A DNA stretch of 64,000 nucleotides from Ceratotherium simum simum (lineage: Eukaryota; Chordata; Mammalia; Perissodactyla; Rhinocerotidae), in assembly GCF_000283155.1 (NCBI RefSeq), contig NW_004454175.1, forward strand, positions 3,032,536-3,096,535, read 5' to 3'. The first letter of the stretch is position 1, and each line of letters starts with the position of its first letter. Below the pieces are notes generated by a model. It ran no database searches. It had not been told where the DNA came from and saw nothing but the letters and a program-made list of their open reading frames with translations. Below are positions 11,310 through 21,999 of the stretch, piece after piece. A program made the translations under genes and the position numbers.

Positions 11310-11526
11310 AATTGCAACCTTTTATCCTGTGCCAGGCACTGTGCTAAGTTTTTACATGCATTATTTCCTTTATCCTGACCTCAACACTGAAATGAACTCT
11401 AGTATCATCCCAGATGGGGAAACTGATTTTAGTGTGATTAAGTTGGTTAAGGCCACACAGATAGTGATTGAAAGAGCTAGAAATATCCTAGTTTGTTTAA
11501 CCCCATGCTCTCAACCACTTCACTAA
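11310..11526 (-). repeat. MIR SINE
   Basis: Reverse complement of MIR: CTGTGCCAGGCACTGTGC, TTTACATGCATTATTTCC, AGATGGGGAAACTGA, AAGGCCACACAGATAGTG. Confidence 0.9.
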
Positions 11527-11554
11527 ATGTATATGAATGGATGTTCATATACAT
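11527..11554. repeat. Short perfect hairpin beside an (ATCC)n run
   Basis: Arms ATGTATATGAA and TTCATATACAT are perfect inverted copies (11 bp) around a 6-base loop TGGATG. A short (ATCC)n tract follows at about 11551-11572. It lies exactly between two minus-strand MIR-like fragments. Confidence 0.9.
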
Positions 11555-11574
11555 CCATCCATCTATCCTCTTCC

Positions 11575-11680
11575 TCCAATTTTTATTGAGCATCTACTGT
11601 GAGCCAGGGTTTGGACTAGATACCTTACATAGGGTATCACATTTAACTAAAAGAGGCATTGACTAGCTGAGTTTGTATAC
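11575..11680 (-). repeat. MIR-like SINE fragment
   Basis: TTTTATTGAGCATCTACTG followed by GAGCCAGGG and CCTTACATAGGGTATCACAT is the reverse complement of the MIR 3' end. Confidence 0.65.
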
Positions 11681-11704
11681 AACTAAGGACTCTTTCTTAT
11701 TAGG

Positions 11705-11890
11705 AGATAATATAGCATAGCGGTTAAGTACTTGGAATTTGGCTCCAGACCTCTTGGGTTCAAATCCTGCCAGTTCTGCGTATTCTGGCAAATTATTAAT
11801 TTCTCTGTGCCTCAGTTTACCCCTCTGTGACAGAACATCTATCTCATGAGGCTTAAATGACTTAAAATTTCTAGAGTGAATTGGCTTTAA
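11705..11890 (+). repeat. MIR SINE with intact 5' end
   Basis: Begins ATATAGCATAGCGGTTAAGT, the tRNA-like head of MIR including its A box, then GGGTTCAAATCCTGCCAGTTC (B box region), TCTCTGTGCCTCAGTTTACC and ATCTCATGAGGCTTAAATGA. It is preserved from the head to near the 3' end and lies in opposite orientation to the MIR pieces on its left. Confidence 0.92.
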
Positions 11891-13546
11891 AATGTGGCTG
11901 GTAAGAGAGCTAGTATGCAGAGTGAAACCTTGCTAAATAATAACTCCAGCAAGAAAATCTTTAACAGAAAAATGAAAAAACACGTATCAAATTACAAAAT
12001 CCATTGCAAGTTTAAAATGAGAATATTGCCCAAATGTATCTACAGAGCTGTGAAGTGTGAGTGTAATGAACTAAACTGTCTAATTGTATTCAAAGGACAA
12101 AGAAATAGGTTTTTAAAATGTTTAAATAGTAATGGCTGGTAATATTGGAGCCTAGTTTTGAGAGAAAAACACTGACATCTACTTCTGAATTATTTGCTTC
12201 CAAGACGTTTTAGGATTGTCTAAAGCAGGCCTGATTGTTTGGGCTGATAAGTGGATTATTTATTGTGATTATTATGCACCGCCAGGAGAACACCAGGTGC
12301 TTTCCACCTGGGCACAGGCTGTCGGATAACACAGTTGACCCTTGAGAGATGAAATACCAGGTGGCAGTTTTACACTGATGCCCAGGTGCACTATTGACTC
12401 AGACTTTTATGAGACAATCTAGGAATTCCTTGTGCTCTTTGGGTCAGTCATGAAAATAAGGCAAGAACATCTTTAAACTTTTCTGAGTATATATTCAACC
12501 TTCTTCATAATTTCAATGACTGTCTTCTTTCGATTTTGCTCTTAAAAAGAGCCACCTCCCACCCAAATGTCCATTTTCATAAGAGGTAGGAGGAAAGCTT
12601 CCTAGAGGGGAGTGTCTGCTTTGAAAGAGGAAGCAAAGGGTTAGAGAAATCAAAATGCCAATTATCTGTAAGATCTGCAGCTGGGGAGCAAAGCTATAAA
12701 AAAGAGAGTTTACTGCAAAAGGGTGCCCCCTTCTGGGCACTCACCGAATTGCACTGTCGTCAGCTCTGAACCCTTAGCTCAGCTCAGTTCTGTAACCTAA
12801 TGCAGCTGCTGGTGAGGGGCCTCCTTCTCCCAGCACACCACTCCTAGTCCCAGACTGGCTGCAGATGTTTCTTTATGACCCGTCAAAATGTTTGCTAAAT
12901 ATCATCTGTTAATTTCTCAAACATCCTGGCTCTAGTTCTTTTATGTGAAACCCGACTCAAGATCTTAAAGCAGATGATGGCAAAATAAAATATAAAATAA
13001 AATACAATTCCTGAAGGTGCATTTGCCCTGAAATGTCAATAAATTGTGCTGTTCCCATTGCAAAGAACATTTCTTCGTTTCTCCGCAATTTCATGACGGG
13101 CAGACTGGTAAGTTGTTTGGTGACCATCCCTAGTCTCCAGCTTTTGATCAAGAGGTTTGTAAAGCATCGCCATATGTAGGAAGAGCTACGGGTCCCAACC
13201 TTAGTTTGTTGTGGCCACAGTCACACCCCTCCCCACCTTCAGCAAGTATGTCCCAGTGGTACTCCGGTACAATTGTACGGGAGGCAAAGTTCATGCTGTC
13301 AGCATCCCTTCATGGATGAGGTCTGGCACTCTCTCCTCTGAGGCTGGTACCAGGCTCCATTTGTAAAGGGATTCACACTCTTCCTGAGGACTGTTTTGTA
13401 AGATGGGATTCCTGCATTGAAAAATGCTTAATCCAAAAGGAGTTCTTAGTGGTGACATAGTTGTCATTTGGGGAAACACAAATGGTGTAGCCCACCCATC
13501 AAATCACACACCAGGGCTTCTCTGCCTCTCTGTGGATAGAAGATCA
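11891..13546. other. Single-copy sequence
   Basis: No repeats recognised. TGACTCA (AP-1 type) occurs near 12395. No exon can be supported. Local AT-rich segments lie at 12980-13010. Confidence 0.45.
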
Positions 13547-13560
13547 GTTGCCATAGCAAC
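13547..13560. promoter_or_regulatory. RFX X-box motif
   Basis: GTTGCCATAGCAAC matches the RFX-family X-box (GTNRCC N0-3 RGYAAC) with both half-sites intact and forms a near-palindrome. Such sites bind RFX dimers at promoters and enhancers, often of ciliary or MHC class II genes. Function here is inferred from sequence only. Confidence 0.5.
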
Positions 13561-13616
13561 TAAACCTCCAGTAGTGGCCCTCAAGACAATATGGACTGGT
13601 TCCCGGGGAAAAGAGC

Positions 13617-13624
13617 TGACGTCA
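13617..13624. promoter_or_regulatory. Full CRE palindrome
   Basis: TGACGTCA, the full consensus site of CREB/ATF factors, 57 bases after the X-box. The surrounding 13500-13860 is moderately GC-rich and free of recognised repeats. Occupancy cannot be judged from sequence. Confidence 0.5.
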
Positions 13625-13844
13625 GGAGGTGGGAGGAAGCAGGGAGGAAGTCCACTGGGCTCAGGTCCTCACCACACCAAGAGGTCCCCTGCGCAAGAGG
13701 GAAGTGGGGCCAGCTGTGGCTCTGCTCCAGGAAGCTGGGAGCAGGCAGCTGGGCTGGGAACGCTTTGTGCTAAGGGAGGTCTGCGGAGACAAGCAGCCCT
13801 GATTATAGGATATTTCATCAGAGCAGCTGCAACTCATCAGCTCC

Positions 13845-13851
13845 TGACTCA
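13845..13851. promoter_or_regulatory. AP-1 site
   Basis: TGACTCA, consensus for FOS/JUN dimers, 221 bases after the CRE. By itself the motif is common. Its interest comes from the neighbouring X-box and CRE. Confidence 0.35.
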
Positions 13852-13994
13852 GTGCCTCTCAGAAGGTCCACCCTTTAGAAACTTCCCAAGCTCTGTGTGT
13901 TGAACTGTATCTGAAAGGCTCTACTACTGTCAGAGTTCCTTTAAAGAGAAAGGCATCCTCAAAAATTTTTCTTTCCCAAGCAGCTGTGTGTTAG

Positions 13995-14195
13995 GATAGG
14001 TAACTGGTTCTCTAAGCGTGTTCCCCAGACCAGCAGCATCACTTCAGCCGGAAGATTGATGGAACTCTGAATTCCAGTGCCCCATGCCAACCCCACTGAA
14101 TAAGAAATTCTGGGGTGAGGTCCAGCAACTGTGTTTTCACAAGCTCTCGGGGTTACTCTGATGCGCATTGATGTTTGGGAACCATGGATATAGGT
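13995..14195 (-). mobile_element. MER5A hAT-Charlie DNA transposon
   Basis: The plus strand reads TCTCTAAGCGTGTTCCCCAG, CAGCAGCATCACTTCAGCC, AAGAAATTCTGGGGTGAGG and ends TTGATGTTTGGGAACCATGG. This is the full MER5A consensus in reverse complement. Confidence 0.9.
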
Positions 14196-14779
14196 GAGGA
14201 ATTCATAATTTAGTTAACATAGGAATATATAATGGGAAAGATGAGAGGTGGGGAAATGGTGACCCAAACCCTCCAACTAAGATAAGGCCAGAGGCAGCTG
14301 CTTAATGCACAAAGCCTGTTGGTTTCCTCCCCTTCTGGAACCTAGAGTAGGTCTTTATTGTCCCGTTGAGACCAGACAGACAGGAATATTGTCCCCAACT
14401 TTGACATGATTCTTATGGAAGACTACAATTTGTTTGATGATGATCAATGTTACACTGAAGTTTCTGATAGTCCAATGGAGGCGAACACAGGGATTGCCAA
14501 ACTACTAGAGAGCTTTCTAATGCTCTCTATAAGGTATTTCAAACTGGCTACAGAAAGGAAAACTTTGGCTTCAGTGACTATGATAGCCTTTAGAAGATAA
14601 TTGTGGGATGTGATCACAATGGAGTACTATTAGGAGGCTAATAATTTTTTCAGAGGGCATTATGGCCTGTCTGCGTCTCTCTGGTTAGAAGGTTATTTTG
14701 CACCTTATCTTTTCACTCATTTTGAAAAGTGCTTGGCTCAGTTCCCTCTTAAGGATCAGGATTTGAGTAACAGCTGCCA
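14196..14779. other. Single-copy sequence, nothing recognised
   Basis: AT-rich. The open frame at 14406-14600 has no domain or splice context that would support an exon. Confidence 0.45.
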
Positions 14780-15000
14780 TTGATGGGAGGCTTGCTATTT
14801 GCTGAACACATGTAACAGACCGGTTTCTCACTGAATTCACAACTCCATAACGTAGATGCTTTCAATTTTCCCATATAACAGTAAAAGAAAATGAGTCTAA
14901 TGAAAAGTAACTCACCCAAATTCCCCAAGCTAGTAAATGATCTGTCCAGGATTAGAACCCTGGGTGCTCTGACTCTAGAGACCATGGGGTTAACCAAATC
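14780..15000 (-). repeat. MIR SINE
   Basis: Reverse-complement MIR: AACTCCATAACGTAGATGC, AGTAACTCACCCAAATTCCC, AGCTAGTAAATGATCTGTCC and GATTAGAACCCTGGG. Confidence 0.82.
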
Positions 15001-15084
15001 TCCCGGAAGCCCTAGGCCAGAGGTCACCTCCTTCCCAGGTCTCTGTAGAGACCACCTCTTTCTCTTTGTGCCACTGCTAATATG

Positions 15085-15280
15085 GCTACTGATATTTGCA
15101 GAATATTTACATCAGTTATCTCGTTTTATCATCAGAATGGCCCTATGAAGTTGGTAATAGTGTCAAGATCCTCGAGTGACAGATGAGGAAACTGAGGCTC
15201 CAAGCAGCCCAGCAGCCTGTCTGAATTCACACAATTAATACGTGGCTGAGCCACAGGTCAGACCAGGAAGCACATTCATA
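15085..15280 (-). repeat. MIR SINE
   Basis: Reverse-complement MIR with the diagnostic ACAGATGAGGAAACTGAGGC core, preceded by ATCAGTTATCTCGTTTTATC and followed by AATACGTGGCTGAGCC. It is the second minus-strand MIR within 500 bases. Confidence 0.9.
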
Positions 15281-15429
15281 TATTTAATATATTCCATTCT
15301 GCCACTTAGCATGTCATGGCTTGTTTCCAAATTATTTATGTTCATATCTGTGGTTATCAGATATCAATGGCAGACCTTCTGAGTTAATCACTTTTTTCCT
15401 CTAAATATTCAAAAGAAACCAGGATTTAG

Positions 15430-15611
15430 AACTTTTTAAAAACTTTTTTACATTATTTTATTTTTGTATTACAAAAGTAATGCATGCTTATAATAAGTCA
15501 AACAACTCAGAAGCCTGTTAACCTTTTTATAGTCCCCATAACATCCACTATATTGCCTGACATAAAGTAGGCGTTTAATAAATAAAGCAGGTGTAAATAA
15601 ATATTGATTGA
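15430..15611. repeat. L1-like 3' UTR piece and L2/MIR tail
   Basis: TTTTTGTATTACAAAAGTAATGCATGC resembles the 3' UTR of old L1M elements (weak). Bases 15545-15611, with CTGACATAAAGTAGGCGTTTAATAAAT, are an L2 or MIR tail in plus orientation. Confidence 0.45.
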
Positions 15612-15720
15612 TTTCACATACAGGCACTAAGGTCACAAGTGTTCATTGAGCACCAAGAACTGTACTAGGGGGCTGTAGGGATGCAGCTATGGCCTCTGTC
15701 CTACAGGAATGGGACAAAGG
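15612..15720 (-). repeat. L2 LINE fragment
   Basis: GTTCATTGAGCACCAAGAACTGTACTAGG, then GGATGCAGC and CTGTCCTACAGGAATG, is the reverse complement of the L2 3' UTR. Confidence 0.65.
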
Positions 15721-15887
15721 AAGAAGAGCGGGCACTGAAGGAGACTGGACCAAAGAGAGTGACCAGATTCTGAGGTTTCACTGAAGGCGTCCCAAGGAAT
15801 GATTTATTCAGGCAAGACCCAAGTTCCCTGTCTGAAATCTGCTTGCCCACTCCGTGATATTAATTTGATCTACAAATGAAAAGGCCT

Positions 15888-15962
15888 CATTCATTCATTC
15901 ATTCAACAAATATTTATTAAACACTCACTATGTGCTGGGTTCTGTGCTTGACCCCGGAGAGT
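15888..15962 (-). repeat. L2 LINE 3' terminus
   Basis: TCATTCATTCATTCATTCAAC, then AAATATTTATTAAACACTC and TATGTGCTGGGTTCTGTGC, is the L2 end in reverse complement. Confidence 0.85.
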
Positions 15963-16262
15963 TTTTTTAAAAAAATGACATCTTTATTGAGATATAATTC
16001 ACATATCATACAATTCACCCACTTATAGTGTACAGTTCAATGGCTTTTAGTATATTCACGGAGTTGTGAAACCCCCACCACAATCAATTTTAGAACATGT
16101 TTATCTCCCCCAGATTGTCTTCCCAAGTGGCTGCACCATTTAACAGTCCCTCCAGCAGTGTGTGAGGGCTCTAGTTTCTCCATATCCTGACCAACATGTA
16201 CCATTAGCTGTCCTTTTTGCTTATAGCCATCCTAGTGGGTGAGAAGTGGTTTGATTTGATGG
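15963..16262 (-). mobile_element. Old L1 LINE 3' fragment
   Basis: TTTATTGAGATATAATTCACA, TACAATTCACCCACTTATAG, TTTTAGTATATTCACGGAG and AGTGGCTGCACCATTTAACAG are the reverse complement of a common L1M 3' segment (end of ORF2 plus 3' UTR). It sits between L2 pieces of the same orientation, so it probably inserted into an L2 copy. Confidence 0.85.
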
Positions 16263-16264
16263 TT

Positions 16265-16465
16265 AACCTGGAGAGTTTTGAGCATTTTTGTGACACAATC
16301 TAGCTTAGATTTTCAAAGGATCTATCTGGCTAAGAATAGACTGTAGGCAGGAGAAGGGAGAGAGCAGGGTAGGGGGAACCAGTTAGAAGGTTACTGCAGT
16401 CATCCAGGTGGGAGATGGTTGTAGACCAGGGTGGCGGCGGTAGACGTAGTGAAAGTGATGGAATC
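16265..16465 (-). repeat. L2 LINE internal fragment
   Basis: GAGAGTTTTGAGCATTTTTG, AAGGATCTATCTGGCTAAG, AATAGACTGTAGGCAGGAG and GGTTACTGCAGTCATCCAGG are co-linear with L2 in reverse complement, further inside the element than the piece at 15888-15962. The L1 between them therefore splits one L2. Confidence 0.82.
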
Positions 16466-17680
16466 CTGGCATCTGAAGAGCTCCCATGTAAGAAGTGTGG
16501 AATTTCCAGATTCTTTATAAGACAAAGATTCCATTCTTGTCCTGGGGGAAACAAAAAATTCATGAGTCTTAGGTTTTGTTCTAAAACCTAAGAGAAGGAT
16601 GAGACTGTGAGCCTCTTTTTGATGGACCCGATCCCTGGATCAAAAACCTGATAGCACAGGGAGGGCATCATGGTGTTGGGGATGAACATGGCCATGGGGG
16701 TCTGTCAGAGATCACGAGGTTGATACTTGACTCCCTCACTACAGATGTGGGTGAATTTGGGGACACTGTTTAAGATCTCTATGCCCCAATTCTTATCTGA
16801 AGAAAGGAAACATTTCCTAACTATTCCAGGTTGTTGCTGGGGAGCTCCTGGGAAGGTCATGGCATTATGGTCGTTTCCTCGGACCTTGGGGAGAGAGGGG
16901 AGAGTGTGAGAGGGAGTCAGTGGCAAAGAAGAAGTGCTCTAAAATGTTTGGTTTAGAATCATCTTTGAGATTCAACTGTCATTCGTATTTTCCTACTTTT
17001 GAATGTTTCTTTCCTTCAACCTCCTAGAATATGCAAATCTTTCAAAAATATTTCATATGAAAATATAAGATTACTTTTTTTGCAATCCTGAGACATATGA
17101 GAGTCATATGATTTGTAGTAAATGAATTGGCTGGAGATGTGTATCAATGGATTTAGGGACTGTAACAATCAATGGCTTCAGTCTAACCTTGTACAATGTC
17201 ACTTAGACATTGTCGAGTCTCTGTCAGATCTAGTTGATCAATCAAATTAAGGCTGATGCATGAAAGACAAGGAAAGTTACATTCTATGTTGATAGAATAG
17301 ATAGTCTGAAGAAGCCAAACACACAAACGGTTCCTGGGCAGGGCAAGAGGGACAAGATCATACCCACCATACTCACATTTAGATGAAACTTACCTTTGGA
17401 CACAATATCCATTAAGCTCATTACAGCAATTTAAAAATGTCTATTAAATAGATTATTCACTTTTTCAGCTAAATGTTTTATTGCTTTAAATTTGTTTTCT
17501 TTTTATAATTTTAAAAATAAAATACATAATTTGGTTTCTGTATTCGTTATACATTTCATTTATTAGACAACATAAAAATATGTGAAAATGTGGATCACTT
17601 TATAGTTACAACACTAACAATGATAGTACAGTAAGTAATGGTATATACTGACTCAACTCACAGAGGAGTGAAAAGTATAG
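16466..17680. other. Single-copy AT-rich sequence
   Basis: No recognised repeat or gene. AT content rises at 17400-17640 just before an ERE insertion, consistent with L1-endonuclease target preference. Confidence 0.45.
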
Positions 17681-17695
17681 ACCTTCTGCATTCTT

Positions 17696-17934
17696 TTTTT
17701 TCCTTTGCTGAGGAGGATTCTCCCTGAGCTAACATCTGTTGCCAATCTTCCTTTTTTTTTTGATTGAGGAAGATTATCCCTGAGCTAACAGATATCTGTG
17801 CCAATCTTCCTCTATTTTGTATGTGGGTCACTGCCACAGCATGGCTGACGAGTGGTGTATGTCCACACCCGGGATCCCGGGTTGCCGAAGCAGAGCGCAC
17901 CAGACTTAACCACTATGCCACAGGGCTGGCCCCT
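17696..17934 (-). mobile_element. ERE-type SINE with target-site duplication
   Basis: A minus-strand ERE: poly-T at the left, two copies of the CCCTGAGCTAACA tail motif, GTATGTGGGTCACTGCCAC, CACCCGGGATCCCGGGTTG, and head reverse complement ending GGGCTGGCCCC. The 15-bp repeat ACCTTCTGCATTCTT occurs at 17681-17695 and 17935-17949, which fixes both ends. The tail is a tandem duplication split by a T-run. Confidence 0.96.
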
Positions 17935-17949
17935 ACCTTCTGCATTCTT

Positions 17950-18309
17950 GATGTGATTAGAGTCTTGAGATGTGAGCCCAAGAATTGTCTTATTCTTACG
18001 AGGTAAGAAAATTTGACTAAAGCCCACTCACTCCAGATTATCCTCATTTCTTGGTTGTTTTGTGTTGGGGATGAGGTGGAGAAGAAGGGGGGTGATTTGC
18101 CCTTTTCTTCAGGAACCCCTCCTTGTGGCACCTAGTATTCTTGTAGGTCCTGAAATGGCATGGCTGGTGTTGCAGAGACTGGGTAGCTATTCACCAAAGC
18201 CATTTCCCTTTCTTTCTTTTCAAAAAATCTACCTTTTCCTCCTTTTTGGTTATACATCGTCATGTGACTGAGTTTTGGTCAACTGCATGTGAGTGGATCT
18301 GTGTTTACT
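17950..18309. other. Mostly unrecognised; weak LTR-like stretch
   Basis: Bases 18190-18300 include CGTCATGTGACTGAGTTTTGGTCAACTGCATGTGAG, a weak match to the same unnamed ancient repeat as 4540-4850. Confidence 0.35.
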
Positions 18310-18510
18310 CCAAAAATGCATAGATGGTTTAACATTATGAAATCTATTGTGTTATTAATCATATTAATACATTACAAGAGGGAAAAATGTATGATCTGTT
18401 TGAAAAACGCCCCCAAAGCATTTGATACAATTCTATATGCGTTATCTTATTTCAAAAAAAGTAACCTTAAAATAGAAGAAAATTCCTTTAACTTGTCAAA
18501 GCGATCTTAG
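18310..18510 (+). pseudogene. L1 ORF2 reverse-transcriptase relic
   Basis: The frame starting near 18289 still encodes recognisable remains of an L1 reverse transcriptase: MHRWFN followed by IMKS, and KAFDTI, equivalent to the family's 'I.GWFNI..S' and 'KAFDKI' blocks. The fragment is only about 65 residues, has small deletions and lacks the catalytic FADD segment. It is a 5'- and 3'-truncated, long-dead L1 copy. Confidence 0.75.
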
Positions 18511-20219
18511 TAATCGGTAACTGTTATTCTTTTCATTACATGTCTTTTGATAGCCAGTGACCATGGCAAGAATTTGCCTTAAAGCGGCTTATTATTTAGT
18601 CATTTAAGAGCAGTTCTGACCAGTGAAGTTTACTAAAATGAAGATTCCAAAGAGGAAAATAGTTCACTCAATTGAAGTTTATTCTCTGTTGCCAGAATCT
18701 ATGTATGTTACCAGTGAGAAGAACCTTGATCCCCAAATCATTCTCTCATTTGACTTTGGATGTAGGAGCCAAACCTTAGGGGTCCCTAAAGAGCCCCAAT
18801 CTTTCATCATGGCTGTTAAGCAAAGCAGGCTTTCCTTCAGTGTGGGCTGGGTGAAGCCTGAAGGTTTTTCCACACTCCCCCTCCTGAGGTTCAGAGCTTC
18901 TCCACAGGGAGGAACTTCCTGTGCTCATGATCTGTGAAGCACATCTTCTTACTCACAATCTCAAGCCAATTCATGAAAAGGAACTTTTTTGGGACTCGCT
19001 TATTTAATTTCCCCAATATACTTTTCCTACGAAGTTAAAAAAAGTTAAAGGTCTAGATTTCATGCCTGGTAATTAAATTATACTTCTTTTTAAACTTCTA
19101 AAAATGTTTCTGTCGTCCTTGACTTGGCTGGAATTTCAATTTATTCAGGCATTGAACATTCAAAAGGAAGCTTGTTGTATTTGGCAAATGGTAAGAAAAG
19201 AGACATTAAACTATTAGCACTTGTAAGTACCACTGAGCAGTACTTTTATTCCCTAAATGCAAAGCTTTGCACGAGAATGTGTCTAGTCATTAGCTGGTAG
19301 ACCAGATTCCTCAGGAGTCTCTTCTGGTCTCAGAAGTAAATAGAATTTCTTTGTTGTAATTATTTATTTTCCCAAGAGGCCAGAAAGGCTGTAATCTTAA
19401 CAACAATTTTATCTGTTTCCTCTCTCCATAAGGATTTACTGTGTATACCTAAGAGACTGGGAAACCTCTTTGGGTTTCCCTAGTCTAGGCTTCCAGAAGA
19501 TATTTCTCTTTTAAAGGACCCAGGTGTTAAGCCAAATGCCCTCTTTATAGAATGTTAAGGTTATGACACAAGTCAATAAAAGCCTGGAAGTGCTGTTACT
19601 GCAGGCAGTGCACTCCCAACACACGCCATTGTGCCTTTCATTTCTCTTGCACAATAGTGGGGAGTTAAGGAGGGAGCGTAAAACTTAACTTTGAATTTCC
19701 TGGCTTTTGTTGGTTTGCTGAGCAATCTTAATGCTATTGAATTTTTTTCCCCAGCAGGGTGGTTGTTTTTCTGGTGTGCAGTTGTGCATTGTATTTTTTT
19801 ACGAATTACAATGGTTTGGACACGTCATATTGGTGTGAATGTAAACTGTAGATTGACCTTTGGCATGATAAGTGGAAGCAGAGAAATATGTGTAAAATGT
19901 GTGAATTCATTTGAACCTGACCATGACTTCCAGAGGGAGAGGTGATTTCATATTTGGAGTTTATTGGGCATCTCTTTCTTTTTTGTCCCCTTGGGGTGGA
20001 CCAGCTCATGGAGTGGCTGTTATTACATCAACGCAAACACCTAGACGGAAGGGGAAACATCTCATCAATTGTCATGGAACTTCCAAACTTGAGAGCCCAC
20101 ATTTATCCTTCAGAGACAGCAGATACCCCACCAGCTCACTCTTTCCAGGGGATTTACTGCAGAAAAGTGGCTCTGAGCTTGTTCATGTGGCAAAACTGAG
20201 AGGTCCCACTGGTTGACTT
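18511..20219. other. Single-copy sequence, nothing recognised
   Basis: Several open frames occur but none has a domain, and no repeat signature was seen. Composition is ordinary. Confidence 0.45.
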
Positions 20220-20693
20220 TTTCTTTTATTCCTTTTACCTATTAAAAATAATTTATACTTTTTCATTTTTCTCATTGCAAAAGCTACATATGTCACAGTA
20301 AGAAAATTGTTAAGTAAAAATAGGCAAAAAGAGAAAGACAAAGCATTACCTAATCAACCACAGCTCACAGTTCAGCGTATATCTTTTTAGGCGTTTCTTT
20401 TATGCAAAACTAATTTTTTTTAAAAAAAAGAATCATACTATGCATACTGTTTTATAACCTACTTTCAAAGCACAGCCTCAAACATCTTTGCACAGAAATG
20501 ATGTTTATCTAATTTTTTATGTTTAATTAAAGTCATGTATATCTATAGTTTAAATAAAGAAAATATTACATAAGGTAATTTATGCTAAAAGTTTTAAACT
20601 TGTATACACACATATTTATTTTCTCCATTTATATCATATTCCTTGGTTAGATGAATTATAATTTACATAAGTATTCATCTCTTGTCTTTCCAC
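20220..20693 (-). mobile_element. Old L1 LINE 3' part, segment 1
   Basis: AT-rich reverse-complement L1 3' sequence: GCAAAAGCTACATATGTCAC, AATCATACTATGCATACTG, TTTATAACCTACTTTCAAAG, AACATCTTTGCACAGAAATG. It continues after interruptions at 20820-20938 and 21515-21955. Confidence 0.72.
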
Positions 20694-20800
20694 TGACTGT
20701 CAGCTCTCTGGAACCATGTCCGTGTCCACAGAGCTGACAGTCACCATTGTATCCCCAGCACCAGCATGGTGACTGCTACATAATAGGCTCTCAGTAAATA
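20694..20800 (+). repeat. L2 LINE 3' end with internal hairpin
   Basis: Matches the L2 end: GACTGTCAGCTCTCTGG, CACCATTGTATCCCCAGCACC, GGCTCTCAGTAAATAAATG. The stretch that should read approximately 'tgtcttgtt' is replaced by an inverted copy of the upstream arm, giving a 14-bp perfect stem (20694-20707 with 20730-20743). It lies inside the old L1. Confidence 0.8.
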
Positions 20801-20819
20801 AATGATAAATAAATAAATA

Positions 20820-20938
20820 AACTTTTAAATTGTTTTCAATTTTTCTCCATTACAAACATTCTTCCACATGTAACTTTGGCCATATGTATTTTCTAGATTT
20901 TGTGTTGTCCTAGAAATAGAATTTTGACCCGTGGGTAC
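20820..20938 (-). mobile_element. Old L1 LINE, segment 2
   Basis: TTGTTTTCAATTTTTCTCC, ACATTCTTCCACATGTAAC, TAGAAATAGAATTTTGACCC then GTGGGTA continue the L1 in reverse complement. The break after GGTA is taken up again at about 21515. Confidence 0.72.
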
Positions 20939-21490
20939 CTGCTTTGGAAGCCAAACTGCCTGAATTTGTATCCTGGTTGTACCACTTACAAACTATGGGG
21001 TGCTGAGGCTAGCACCTGGGAGCCTCTTATGCACATCTCTTCCCAATTCCAAATTCAGTGACCTGAGGTTGGTAGCTTGAAATCTACCATGGTGGAAGTA
21101 TTTACACCACAGAAATAGCAAATGCTACAAATCAGGGCTTTTTCTTTGTTTTTGTTTTATTTTCTTTTTTCTTTCTTAGAGACTTCTGGTTTGCTATCAC
21201 ACCATTGCCATGACCATAGGAAAGTCACACAACCTCTCCAGGGCTGTTTTCTCTCTTAGTCTAACCTCTCAGGGCTTAGACTACCTCATAGCCGGGGAGC
21301 CTGCTTTGCCCGCCTCCAGGATGCACCATTCACACGGAAGCCTATGTGAAAGGGGCCTTCCAGAATTTCAGAGTGTACAGCACTGCTCATAGGGCAGCTG
21401 TGAGGATTACACGGTTAATACGTGTAACCATACAAGCACTTAGCCCCAAGATACTAAGCGCTCAATAAATGCAAGCGATTATTATATTAT
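20939..21490 (+). repeat. MIR SINE nested in L1, itself interrupted
   Basis: MIR reads GCCAAACTGCCTGAATTTG, ACCACTTACAAACTATGG (to about 21000), then resumes at about 21205 with ATAGGAAAGTCACACAACC and at 21390 with AGCTGTGAGGATTACACGG and GCGCTCAATAAATGC. The 200-base break (about 21000-21200) contains an unidentified stretch ending in a TTTTCTTT-rich run. Confidence 0.78.
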
Positions 21491-21514
21491 CATAGATGTA
21501 TTTATTAGTTTAGG

Positions 21515-21955
21515 TGCTTCCAAATGCTCTCCAAAAGTGTTGTACCAATTTATACTCTCACCACCAGTTTCCTTACGCCTTTGCCATGAGTGAATATTAT
21601 TGGTCTTTTCCCCAGTCTAATTCTGAAAAATATATAATTATGACATTCATTTGCTTTTCATTGATTATTGGTGAAGCCAGGCATCTTTTCATTTTTTTAT
21701 TGGCCATTGGATTTCTGTGAATTATCTGTTTATGCTCTTTGTCTATTTTTCTATTAGTATCTTCTTCTCCTCTTTCTTCTTAAATTGATCTGTAAGAGCT
21801 CTTTGTATACTTTTTTTCAGTTACGTGTTGCAAGCATTTGACTTTGTTTATCCTGTTGTGTTTTTGTGTTTGCTTGCTACACCAAAGATATTTTGAATTT
21901 GTTGTAGTAAAAATCATTAATGTTTTCTGGGTTTGGTATCTTGCTTACTAAGGTA
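21515..21955 (-). mobile_element. Old L1 LINE, segment 3
   Basis: TCCAAATGCTCTCCAAAAGTG, GTACCAATTTATACTCTCACC, GCATCTTTTCATTTTTTTATTGGCC and TAAGAGCTCTTTGTATAC are the reverse complement of L1 ORF2 3' sequence and directly continue segment 2. Confidence 0.85.
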
Positions 21956-21999
21956 CGCTAAAATTATAAACATAATGTCAAAAAATTTCAATAATTATG

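Noticed and set aside
13424..13903. 159-codon open frame, the longest in the window
   Set aside because: No domain, overlapping frames on the same strand of similar quality, no splice or promoter arrangement that makes it coding. Its length follows from local GC content.
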